A stretch of DNA of 64,000 nucleotides from Ariolimax columbianus (Eukaryota; Mollusca; Gastropoda; Stylommatophora; Arionidae): NCBI GenBank assembly GCA_036924085.1, contig JAVGWX010000002.1, positions 87,439,704 to 87,503,703 on the forward strand, in the 5' to 3' direction. Within the stretch, counting starts at the first letter, position 1, and every line of letters begins with the position of its first letter. The translations under genes were made by a program, and so were the position numbers. The notes below the pieces were generated by a model. It did no database searches, was not told where the DNA came from, and was given only the letters and a program-made list of their open reading frames with translations. Below are positions 43,855 to 53,179 of this stretch, piece after piece.

Positions 43855-46450
43855 GACAAGGACTTATTGTGTGTGTCAGTTAGTTTTTATGATTGTCTAG
43901 GACAAGGACTTATTGTGTGTCTTTTAGTTTTTATGATTGTCTAGGACAAGGACTTATTGTGTGTCGCTTAGTTTTTATGATTGTCTAGGACAAGGACTTA
44001 TTGTGTGTCGTTTAGTTTTTATGATTGTCTAGGACAAGGACTTATTGTATGTGCCATTTGGTTTTTATGATGGTCTAGGACAAGGACTTATGTGTGTGTC
44101 GTTTAGTTTTTATGATTGTCTAGGACAAGAACTTATTGTGTGTCGCTTAGTTTTTATGATTGTCTAGGACAAGGACTTATTGTGTGTCGTTTAGTTTTTA
44201 TGATTGTCTAGGACAAGGACTTATTGTGTGTCGTTTAGTTTTTATGATTGTCTAGGACAAGGACTTATTGTATGTGCCATTTGGTTTTTATGATGGTCTA
44301 GGACAAGGACTTATGTGTGTGTCGTTTAGTTTTTATGATTGTCTAGGACAAGGACTTATTGTGTGTCGCTTAGTTTTTATGATTGTCTAGGACAAGGACT
44401 TATTGTGTGTCGTTTAGTTTTTATGATGGTCTAGGACAAGGACTTATTGTGTGTCGCTTAGTTTTTATGATTGTCTAGGACAAGGACTTATTGTGTGTCG
44501 CTTAGTTTTTATGATTGTCTAGGACAAGGACTTATTGTGTGTCGCTTAGTTTTTATGATTGTCTAGGACAAGGACTTATTGTGTGTCACTTAGTTTTTAT
44601 GATTGTCTAGGACAAGGACTTATTGTGTGTCGCTTAGTTTTTATGATTGTCTAGGACAAGGACTTATTGTGTGTCGCTTAGTTTTTATGATTGTCTAGGA
44701 CAAGGACTTATTGTGTGTCGTTTAGTTTTTATGATTGTCTAGGACAAGGACTTATTGTGTGTCGTTTAGTTTTTATGATTGTCTAGGACAAGGACTTATT
44801 GTGTGTCGTTTAGTTTTTATGATTGTCTAGGACAAGGACTTATTGTGTGTCGTTTAGTTTTTATGATGGTCTAGGACAAGGACTTATTGTGTGTCGTTTA
44901 GTTTTTATGATTGTCTAGGACAAGGACTTATGTGTGTGTCGTTTAGTTTTTATGATTGTCTAGGACAAGGACTTATGTGTGTGTCGTTTAGTTTTTATGA
45001 TTGTCTAGGACAAGGACTTATGTGTGTGTCGTTTAGTTTTTATGATTGTCTAGGACAAGGACTTATGTGTGTGTCGTTTAGTTTTTATGATTGTCTAGGA
45101 CAAGGACTTATGTGTGTGTCGTTTAGTTTTTATGATGGTCTAGGACAAGGACTTATGTGTGTGTCGTTTAGTTTTTATGATGGTCTAGGACAAGGACTTA
45201 TGTGTGTGTCGTTTAGTTTTTATGATGGTCTAGGACAAGGACTTATGTGTGTGTCGTTTAGTTTTTATGATGGTCTAGGACAAGGACTTACGTGTGTGTC
45301 GTTTAGTTTTTATGATGGTCTAGGACAAGGACTTATGTGTGTGTCGTTTAGTTTTTATGATGGTCTAGGACAAGGACTTATGTGTGTGTCGTTTAGTTTT
45401 TATGATGGTCTAGGACAAGGACTTATTGTGTGTCGTTTAGTTTTTATGATGGTCTAGGACAAGGACTTATTGTGTGTCGTTTAGTTTTTATGATTGTCTA
45501 GGACAAGGACTTATTGTGTGTCGTTTAGTTTTTATGATGGTCTAGGACAAGGACTTATTGTGTGTGTCGTTTAGTTTTTATGATGGTCTAGGACAAGGAC
45601 TTATTGTGTGTCGTTTAGTTTTTATGATGGTCTAGGACAAGGACTTATTGTGTGTGTCGTTTAGTTTTTATGATGGTCTAGGACAAGGACTTATTGTGTG
45701 TCGTTTAGTTTTTATGATGGTCTAGGACAAGGACTTATTGTGTGTGTCGTTTAGTTTTTATGATGGTCTAGGACAAGGACTTATTGTGTGTCGTTTAGTT
45801 TTTATGATGGTCTAGGACAAGGACTTATTGTGTGTGTCGTTTAGTTTTTATGATGGTCTAGGACAAGGACTTATTGTGTGTCGTTTAGTTTTTATGATGG
45901 TCTAGGACAAGGACTTATTGTGTGTGTCGTTTAGTTTTTATGATGGTCTAGGACAAGGACTTATTGTGTGTCGTTTAGTTTTTATGATGGTCTAGGACAA
46001 GGACTTATTGTGTGTGTCGTTTAGTTTTTATGATGGTCTAGGACAAGGACTTATTGTGTGTCGTTTAGTTTTTATGATGGTCTAGGACAAGGACTTATTG
46101 TGTGTGTCGTTTAGTTTTTATGATGGTCTAGGACAAGGACTTATTGTATGTGCCATTTGGTTTTTATGATGGTCTAGGACAAGGACTTATTGTGTGTCGT
46201 TTAGTTTTTATGATGGTCTAGGACAAGGACTTATTGTATGTGCCATTTGGTTTTTATGATGGTCTAGGACAAGGACTTATTGTGTGTGTCGTTTAGTTTT
46301 TATGATGGTCTAGGACAAGGACTTATTGTATGTGCCATTTGGTTTTTATGATGGTCTAGGACAAGGACTTATTGTATGTGCCATTTGGTTTTTATGATGG
46401 TCTAGGACAAGGACTTATTGTGTGTCGTTTAGTTTTTATGCTCGCCTAGG
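43855..46450. repeat. 44-46-bp minisatellite, about 58 copies (2.6 kb)
   Basis: The unit is TTATTGTGTGTCGTTTAGTT, TTTATGATGGTCTAGGACAA and GGAC. Three length classes occur: 44 bp, 45 bp (ACTTATGTGTGTGTCG form, mainly 44925-45430) and 46 bp (extra GT). In 45520-46140 the 44- and 46-bp forms alternate as a 90-bp higher-order dimer. A variant with GTATGTGCCATTTGG appears in both halves. The 45-bp block is divisible by three, which explains a 188-codon frame there. Confidence 0.97.
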
Positions 46451-46469
46451 ACAGCTACTTATTGTTTGT

Positions 46470-46490
46470 ATGTATATTTTAATTTTTAAG
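46470..46490 (+). promoter_or_regulatory. 3' splice site next to the minisatellite
   Basis: TATGTATATTTTAATTTTTAAG precedes the exon at 46491. The tract starts only about 20 bp after the last recognisable minisatellite unit, so the branch point may lie in or beside degenerate array sequence. Confidence 0.6.
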
Positions 46491-46681
46491 ATCCACAAGT
46501 GAAGATAACCATCCAGCCAGTTATCGACTATATTAGTCAGTTCCTGAACGTCCGATATACCGTTGTTGATAACTACAAGAAATATGGCACTGACCTATAT
46601 GAGGCAAGCCTTGTACTGTCCAATTTGGGAGATGAGACGGTTCCTGGTGGAAACTGGCACGTTTATTTTATATCTGTCAAT
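46491..46681 (+). CDS. Hexosaminidase module 2, first CHB_HEX exon
   Basis: 191 nt, phase 1 in (AT completes a codon) and phase 0 out at N|GTAAGT. It reads (N)PQVKITIQPVIDYISQFL, then NVRYTVVDNYKKYGTDLY, EASLVLSNLGDETV and NWHVYFISVN. This is the N-terminal carbohydrate-binding-like domain of chitobiase-type hexosaminidases, whose hallmark is a strand of the form W-x-[IV]-Y-F. No initiator Met or signal peptide is encoded here, so the exon must be internal. A nearer AG at 46498-46499 would also keep phase, but would lose three residues. Confidence 0.92.
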
Positions 46682-46854
46682 GTAAGTTTGTATTATGTAA
46701 TTGTCTTTGTAAAACCAGCCTTGACGAATATGTGTTTCCACTTTGTGTTATTATATCGATGTTTCTTTAACTTGATTCATTGACTTATGTGGGCCGTTTT
46801 TGTTTATCTGCACCAATTAAACTGAAAAAGTTGTTCAGCAGGTATTTGAACTAA

Positions 46855-47398
46855 CATGAAAACAATATTAAGCGTAAAGAAGAAAATGAAGAAGAAGAAG
46901 AAAATGAAGAAGAAGAAAAAAAGAGTAAAAAGTAGAAGACGAAGAAGAAGAAGAAGAGGGAAAAAAAGAGTGAAAAGAAGAAGAAGAAGAAGAAGAGGAA
47001 AAAAAGAGTGAAAAGAAGAAGAGGGAAAAGAAGAAGAAGAAGAAGAAGAAGAAAAAGAAGAGTTAAAAAATAGGAAGAAGAGTAAAAGAAGAAGAAGAAA
47101 AAGAAGACGAAGAAGAAGAGAAACAAGAAGAAGAAGAAGAGTAAAGAGAAAGAAGAAGAGTAAAAAGAGTAATAAGAAAAAGAAGAAGAGTGAAAAGATG
47201 AAGAAGAGTAAAAAAGAAGAAGAGTAATGAGAAAAAGAAGAGTAAAAAAGAAGAAGAAGCGTGAAAAGAATTAGGGGAAAAAGAAGAAGAAGAAGAAGAA
47301 GAAGAAGAATGAAAAGAAGAAGAAGAAAAAGAAGAAGAGTGGAAGAAGAAGAAGAAGAAGAAAAAGAAAAGAAAGAAGAAGAAAGAAGAAGAAGAATA
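46855..47398. repeat. Polypurine (GAA/GAG/AAA)n tract, about 540 bp
   Basis: Almost uninterrupted purines on the plus strand, dominated by GAAGAA. LINE-A and related elements in the window have (GAA)n tails, so the tract may have grown from one. Such mirror-symmetric tracts can adopt triplex DNA; this is inference. Open frames in it are ignored. Confidence 0.95.
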
Positions 47399-47414
47399 TG
47401 GTCTTCAGATCAAT

Positions 47415-47560
47415 GACATTGAAAGTGTGTATAAGTGGTTGTGAGCTTGGTATACAACCGCAGCGAACCAGGTTCAAATCACGGTTTTTCAAACAGGGCT
47501 GGTTGTGAAATTCTGTCATGGTTTGGTCGCGTCTCCGAATCGACCCAGCTGTAAATAAAA
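47415..47560 (+). mobile_element. Candidate SINE head
   Basis: AGTGGTTGTGAGCTTGGTAT and ACCAGGTTCAAATCACGG resemble A and B boxes at tRNA-like spacing. The sequence is diverged. Confidence 0.4.
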
Positions 47561-47669
47561 GCAAAGGCAAAGGCCGCCGTCCATCGTAGACGATGATGGC
47601 ATAATTCATTTTGCCAGCGCTATTTTTAGTATGGATTAACTGCTCTACTTTTTATCCTCGCTCTCTTGT

Positions 47670-47890
47670 CTCATGCCACCCGACCCCAGTGGCAAGCCAA
47701 GAACAAGGCGACTAGGGGGCTACTACGAGATACAGGGGACTCTACATCAAGCACCCGTGAAAAAGACGCCGGAGTCCGGAGTCGAACCCACACCACCTGA
47801 TCACGAGGCCGACGGCTTAACCACTTCGCCACGGAATCTCCTAGCTGTAAATGGTTACCTGATAAATGCGGAAACGAATTCGAAACTGCC
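47670..47890 (-). mobile_element. tRNA-derived SINE
   Basis: On the minus strand GTGGCGAAGTGGTTAAGCCG (A box) and GTGTGGGTTCGACTCCGGAC (B box) are well preserved within a ~72-nt tRNA-like head (about 47770-47842). A body CTTGATGTAGAGTCCCCTGT follows. It extends beyond tRNA length, so SINE is preferred to a tRNA gene. Confidence 0.65.
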
Positions 47891-48117
47891 AAAGGAGCTA
47901 TGAAGTTCGTACTTTGTCGTAGACACTTTCATTAATGAAAGAGGTGTATCACATATGTCGGCCCCCAGAAGCAATTATGTGCATTCTATGAGACATTTTC
48001 CAGTTTTCCATTGAATAACTCCTTCATCAGTGGCCAGTATGGGAGGAATAGATAAGGCACATCTTACCATCGCCATTTTGATTCTTGGATAAGCTATATG
48101 AATACGGTTCTCTTTAG

Positions 48118-48148
48118 GTACATTCAAGTTGACGTCTAACAGCATTGA
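48118..48148 (+). mobile_element. Possible orphan LINE-A 3' tail fragment
   Basis: ATTCAAGTTGACGTCTAACA closely matches the final LINE-A segment at 41887-41906 (one mismatch), but no LINE body or (GAA)n follows. Confidence 0.35.
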
Positions 48149-48234
48149 AAGGCGGAAGGACGTTTTGACAATGATCTCCTATTTGTAGCTCAGGTCATGA
48201 CATGACCTTCAGTCAACCTTAAAAGTGGAGTGTG

Positions 48235-48390
48235 TAGCCTAGTCGACAGTCAGCTGCCTTGCTAAGACTGGAATTACACCACGCTAGGGTTCGAAATCAC
48301 GCACGAATGGGGAAAAAAATACGGGCGTGGTACGTTCCTGGTGCGACCGCTCCGCTAGTTGAACCAGCTGTAAATGGATATCTGACGTAT
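48235..48390 (+). mobile_element. Candidate SINE head, degraded
   Basis: GTGTAGCCTAGTCGACAGTC and CTAGGGTTCGAAATCACG (B-box-like) are followed by AGCTGTAAATGGATATCTGA, a phrase also found at 47845-47865. Confidence 0.4.
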
Positions 48391-48593
48391 GAATTTAGGA
48401 AGGTATAAACAGCAAGGACGGGAACTGGCCACCACACCTCACATAGGCTGCGGCTTAGCCCATGAAGAGTTATTTTCTTCCTTGACGGCAATTGTTGCCA
48501 TTGGACCCACCTTTACCTTTTCCTGTGAATGGGAAATGCAAAAGAATCCTGAACGACTCAATGCACCAAAGAATGAACAGCCAATGAAAGTGA

Positions 48594-48715
48594 GACGTGA
48601 AGACGTGAAGACGTGAAGACATGAAGACGTGAAGACATGCAGACGTGAAGACATGCAGACGTTAAGACATGAAGACATGAAGATATGAAGAAGTGAAGAC
48701 ATGAAGACGTGAAGC
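48594..48715. repeat. 8-bp tandem repeat (ACGTGAAG), about 15 copies
   Basis: ACGTGAAG and ACATGAAG units alternate with ACATGCAG. A perfect multiple-of-8 periodicity covers most of the array. Confidence 0.92.
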
Positions 48716-49084
48716 CTTCTCGTCACACTCAAAGAAATTTGACACTCGACCCAATGCTGTCACAAACAAAAACCAAGACTCTTACAGCCAGTTAGCACTA
48801 CTCTCCCCGATGTATACACACAGAAAGAGTCGTAAAAAAAGGAGTGTCGACAGACCTGGAGAGAGGGCATATCGCAACAGAATCCATAGGCGCGAAATAT
48901 CCCGCAGACAAGTGGACTCATGCATTGAAACATGGTTCAGTTACATCTGGGACGGAAGAGGAGTGGTTGCTGTTCTTGTTGTTGAATGCCTACAATGAAT
49001 ATGACTGCTCGTTTGAGTGCCCTAACAAAGGATTCAGTAGCTCACTGCAGCGTTTGTCTCTTATCCCGATGGTGCTGTCAAGGT

Positions 49085-49330
49085 CGACTGGAGTCCTTCA
49101 AGTAGCTATGCTATGCTTGGCTTCATCTGTGTGTCGCTCACTAATACGGAAATCGCGTCGATTTCCCTACCTCTTTAGCCAGACTGCCATGAAGGAGCAT
49201 GTTTCCAGGGAGAACTACGTGGAAGTAAGGTGGAGGTCTTGGTCAGTATATTTTACCTGACCCTGACTAACATTGTCCGATCAGTATATTTTTCCTGACC
49301 CTGACTAACATTGTCCGATCAGTATATTTT
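49085..49330 (+). repeat. Dispersed repeat F, copy 2, with a small tandem array
   Basis: GCTATGCTTGGCTTCATCTG and GCCAGACTGCCATGAAGGAG match repeat F. 49248-49330 repeats CAGTATATTTTACCTGACCC and TGACTAACATTGTCCGAT about two and a half times; a similar duplication occurs in the copy at 57578-57652. Confidence 0.6.
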
Positions 49331-49369
49331 GATTGACCAGACTTTAGTATCCTCTCCCCGAGGATCAGA

Positions 49370-50422
49370 CAAATCGATCAGACAAATAAATGGGAAGGTA
49401 ACGCAGTCTATAGCCACAAACAAGTTTTCAGGCATCTTCAGAGCCGAAATTGGAGCTCTTAAGACCGCAGCAAAAAGGCCTCTATGATACAAAAATCACG
49501 TGCATGAGAAAATCATGATGCTAACTGATGCACAGTCAGCCATAACAGCACTCAAATCGTGACACTAACTGATGCACAGTCAGCCATAACAGCACTCAAA
49601 TCGTGACACTTACTGATGCACAGTCAGCCATAACAGCACTCAAATCGTGACACTTACTGATGCACAGTCAGCCATAACAGCACTCAAATCGTGACACTTA
49701 CTGATGCACAGTCAGCCATAACAGCACTCAAATCGTGACACTAACTGATGCACAGTCAGCCATAACAGCACTCAAATAGTGACACTTACTGATGCACAGT
49801 CAGCCATAACAGCACTCAAATTGTGACACTAACTGATGCACAGTCAGCCATAACAGCACTCAAATCGTGACACTTACTGATGCACAGTCAGCCATAACGG
49901 CCTTCAAATCCCACAAGAACACAAAACTGATGCACAGTCAGCCATAACAGCACTAAAATAGTGACACTTACTGATGCACAGTCAGCCATAACGGCCTTCA
50001 AATCCCACAAGAACACAAAACTGATGCACAGTCAGCCATAACGGCACTCAAATAGAATGCACAAAACAAGGTAAAATGGTAGGACGAACACCCCAAATAC
50101 CAAGTAGATGGCGGATACTACCAACTGCCCAGAAAAGACCAAGTTATCACACTACGTCTCCAAACTGACCTCACCAGGATGAGACTCCACCAAAATCTTG
50201 ATAGGTGTCACCGGCCTATTGCTACTACGGTCTGGCAAACATGACAACAGCACATGTACTTCAAGACTTCCCTCAGCACAGACATCTGAAGAGATGGATG
50301 TCCCCCACGTCAACATTCCCTCGAGCAGAAACTGTGTGGCGGGTTTGAGACTGAAAAAGACAGGAGACTTTCTCGGAGAGTCCCCAGTCCCAAACTAAAT
50401 GAGCCATGACCATCTAAGAAAA
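49370..50422 (+). mobile_element. I-group LINE RNase H fragment containing a minisatellite
   Basis: Before the array: SGIFRAEIGALKTAAK (RNase H Glu motif) and KIMMLTDAQSAITALKS (Asp motif). After it: GGYYQLPRKDQVITLRL and the Cys-rich C-terminal region in shifted frames. The 3' end is AAGAAAAAGAAG at 50415-50427, where another LINE then inserted. Confidence 0.7.
49515..50062. repeat. 44-bp minisatellite grown from an RNase H motif, about 11-12 copies
   Basis: The unit is ACTGATGCACAGTCAGCCAT, AACAGCACTCAAATCGTGAC and ACTA. Two units carry the longer CAAATCCCACAAGAACACAA version that matches the uninterrupted LINE sequence (KSHKNTK). The 44-bp length breaks the frame. Confidence 0.92.
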
Positions 50423-50434
50423 AGAAGTTCAACT

Positions 50435-51322
50435 TGTTCTTCTTCTTCTTCTTCGTTTATCCTCAGATCAAGTTTCCGGTTTCTCTTACAAAGGACACCA
50501 TTGTTTGTAAGGCTGTTTCATCTCCATACAGCTTCTGTCTCAAATCTGTCTCACGAGGCCAGCATTGTTCTTTTTCCCGCGTAAGCATGCAGCTTTGTAG
50601 GATGTGTTCCACGGTCATGATATGCTCCTCACATGGGCACCTGTCATCTGTCCCAATCCTCATTTTGTTGTAAAGATGACTCTTGAGTCTGTTATGCCCA
50701 GTTCTCAGTCTGAAGATGATGACTTGCTCTTCTCTAGTTACGTTATAGGAGCTGTCGTCTTTTCGGAAGTCGGGGTGTTGATCAGCCCATCTTCCCCTGA
50801 AGTTGGCTTTAATTATGGTCTTGGCCTCATTATATATGATACTCGGGTATGTTTGTGGGGATGCTCCTTCACTCTTTGCTAGTCTGTCTGCAGCTTCACT
50901 GCCTTCAATATTGCAGTGGGATGGAATCCACTGTATGACCAACCTTGGGTGTTCTGCTGAGAGCTGTGTCAGGGAGAACATACATTGCTCGAGATCTTCA
51001 TCTTTGTGTTGTTTTAGCGCTGCTATTACTGACGCGGCATCAGTCAGGGATGCTATGTTTTCTTCGTGGATATCTTTATCTTGGATTATAAGCTCAGCTG
51101 TGGACTTCGGGGCCTCTGCTTCTGCACGGAAATTACTGGAATATGTTCCCATAGTTAAAACTCGAGTTTTTTCTTTTCCAATCATTAGTCTGTAATAGAC
51201 CCCTCCACCTCCGTTGGATGTGGCTTTGTTAGATGAGCCTACTGCATATACGTGTGTCCATGTTTCGGGTGGGTATACTCTCCTAAGATATTCTTCTGTG
51301 ATAAATTTCCTTTTTGAATCTG
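50435..51322 (-). mobile_element. I-group LINE, 5'-truncated, with 12-bp TSD, next to an exon
   Basis: The minus-strand frame of ~289 codons encodes RNase H: THVYAVGSSNKATSNGGGGV, NFRAEAEAPKSTAEL, IASLTDAASVIAALKQ and EGSEAADRLAKSEG, then RCPCEEHIMTVEHILQSC. The first catalytic Asp is Val (YAVGS for YTDGS). It ends in (GAA)n at 50436-50455. The direct repeats AGAAGTTCAACT at 50423-50434 and 51323-51334 are a perfect target duplication. The insertion lies 22 bp upstream of the exon at 51357. Confidence 0.93.
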
Positions 51323-51356
51323 AGAAGTTCAACTAATCTCAAAACGTATTTCTCAG
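51323..51356 (+). promoter_or_regulatory. 3' splice site region rebuilt by a LINE target duplication
   Basis: The sequence from the TSD to the exon is AGAAGTTCAACTAATCTCAA followed by AACGTATTTCTCAG. AACTAAT is a good branch-point candidate, and its first four bases are the end of the duplicated target. Only 22 bp separate the TSD end from the exon. Confidence 0.6.
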
Positions 51357-51511
51357 GTTATTGAGCCAACTTTTCTAAGCGAAGGACTTGAGTACATCGA
51401 CCATGTGGCTCACATTGCCATCTCGCATGTCAAAGGATATCTTTACAGGCTAGGACCTACTCCAGACTTCCCGGGACTCGCCGCAGGGGGTCGTTTGGAG
51501 TTTAATTTTAA
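51357..51511 (+). CDS. Hexosaminidase module 2, second CHB_HEX exon
   Basis: 155 nt, phase 0 in and phase 2 out (AA|GTGAGT). It reads VIEPTFLSEGLEYIDHVAHI, then ISHVKGYLYRLGPTPDF and GGRLEFNF(K). The pattern H-x-x-G-x-L-[FY]-x-L-x-P-T-x-x-F-x-G-L is a family hallmark. Phase matches both neighbours. Confidence 0.94.
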
Positions 51512-51769
51512 GTGAGTACTACCGCCTATTGTTTCTATTGTTTTTTTATTGCATGCCTTTGTTTACTTCTGCAATACTCGTCGGAGTTCCTCATATGTAT
51601 TTTGTTGAATAGTAGGACGAGTATATAATAGTTCCGAGTAGTTCGTCTGGGTTTTTGTGTATGACAAGGGCAAGAATAGCACGGCAGAGAGCATGTCAGA
51701 CAATGCGACTAAGTGTGTGACATGGCATAACATCGGACATCGTTAAGTGGTTTGTTAAGTGTAGCATAG
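51512..51769. other. Intron sequence, nothing recognised
   Basis: Short unique-looking intron segment following the exon. Confidence 0.4.
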
Positions 51770-51990
51770 ATGGAGCCTAACAGGCTGCGGGTCTACTTTC
51801 CTCGAGTATTTAAGGAAATTAAGATGGACTCGCTCATCGGTTAACCCGGTGGCACTTATACCAACGCAGCGGAGTAAAATTGCTGCTCGAGCCTAGCCCG
51901 CTAAGCAGAAAAACCTCATTCAGGCTTAATCCAGCTCACGCCAGAGCTGGTACCTGCACAGGGACACCCGCCCTTGTAGACGTACAGATC
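51770..51990 (-). repeat. Dispersed repeat D, copy 3
   Basis: The minus strand carries GTGCAGGTACCAGCTCTGGC, CTGCTTAGCGGGCTAGGCTC and AAAGTAGACCCGCAGCC in the same order as 20800-20995. Confidence 0.65.
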
Positions 51991-52255
51991 GACAGACTAA
52001 GACTAAGCCAGCTCACTCCAGAGCTGTTTTTGTCGCGCAAAGAACATAGATAGATAGAAGTATATCAGTTTGTGTCATTCCATGTACCTCGGTATGACAA
52101 AGGCAGTAGATCTACATAGGCCACTGAAGGTGTGAAGCTTTTGTAACTCCTATTCACAAAGCCTGAAAGGGGGATGAGGGAGGAGGGGGATATCTGTTCA
52201 GTTTGCCGAATTCCCTAAGTAATGTTCTCCTTGCGGCTATTCCCGTGGCTGAATT

Positions 52256-52702
52256 GCTAGGAGCACTTACTAAAGGGGCTTCAAACTGTGCTTTGTGCTA
52301 GGAGCACTTACTAAAGGGGCTTCAAACTGTGCTTTGTGCTAGGAGCACTTACTAAAGGGGCTTCAAACTGTGCTTTGTGCTAGGAGCACTTACTAAAGGG
52401 GCTTCAAACTGTGCTTTGTGCTAGGAGCACTTACTAAAGGGGCTTCAAACTGTGCTTTGTGCTAGGAGCACTTACTAAAGGGGCTTCAAACTGTGCTTTG
52501 TGCTAGGAGCACTTACTAAAGGGGCTTCAAACTGTGCTTTGTGCTAGGAGCACTTACTAAAGGGGCTTCAAACTGTGCTTTGTGCTAGGAGCACTTACTA
52601 AAGGGGCTTCAAACTGTGCTTTGTGCTAGGAGCACTTACTAAAGGGGCTTCAAACTGTGCTTTGTGCTAGGAGCACTTACTAAAGGGGCTTCAAACTGTA
52701 CT
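52256..52702. repeat. 41-bp minisatellite, about 11 nearly identical copies
   Basis: The unit is GCTAGGAGCACTTACTAAAG, GGGCTTCAAACTGTGCTTTG and T. Copies are identical by eye except for the last, so the array is recent or recently homogenised. Confidence 0.96.
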
Positions 52703-52789
52703 TGTCTGCGACATCGTTCTTGTCTTCACTGTGAGCAAGGTCCATCACTGTTAGAACATATATGAGCATATTTACCTTCTTGTAACATT

Positions 52790-53115
52790 TGTTGTTGTCG
52801 TTTGCGAATGCCCACAATGAGTAGGTTTACTCTTTTGTACGCCCTGAAAAGGACGTTAAGAGCGAGGTTGCAGTAACTTTCCTCGCATGTAGAACGTGCT
52901 GATGAAGGTGGACCGCGGTATTCCAGGCGGTTGTGCCATGCTCGGCTTCATTTGCATGTCACTTCCTACTACGGGGATCACGTCGATCCTTCACCTTGTT
53001 AACCAGGCTGCCATGAAAACAGTCCGTGTCCAGGAAGGGCTACGAGGAAGCCAAGGTGAGGGTCTTGTCCAGTATATTTTGCTTGACCAGACGTTCATTT
53101 ATCTTCCCCTAGTAA
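52790..53115 (+). repeat. Dispersed repeat F, copy 3
   Basis: GTTGTCGTTTGCGAATGCCC opens it, with GCCCTGAAAAGGACGTTAAG, GTTGTGCCATGCTCGGCTTC and GCCAAGGTGAGGGTCTTGTC. It contains an open frame whose relatives at 57659-57880 (-) partly keep the same residues (GITS, AAMK), noted but not called a gene. Confidence 0.65.
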
Positions 53116-53179
53116 CATTCCAACAAACAAAATACATTACTGGCTAGTATATTGACAACATAATGTGAAGATTCGTAAA

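Noticed and set aside
44891..45457. 188-codon open frame of 15-residue repeats
   Set aside because: It is the 45-bp class of the intronic minisatellite; openness follows from a unit length divisible by three. No start context, no splice support and the unit is non-coding elsewhere in the array.
46851..47609. Phe/Leu/Ser-rich minus-strand frames
   Set aside because: Translation of a polypurine tract; pure compositional bias.
48594..50062. CRISPR array
   Set aside because: Repeats are contiguous without unique spacers and the context is a eukaryotic intron; they are ordinary tandem repeats.
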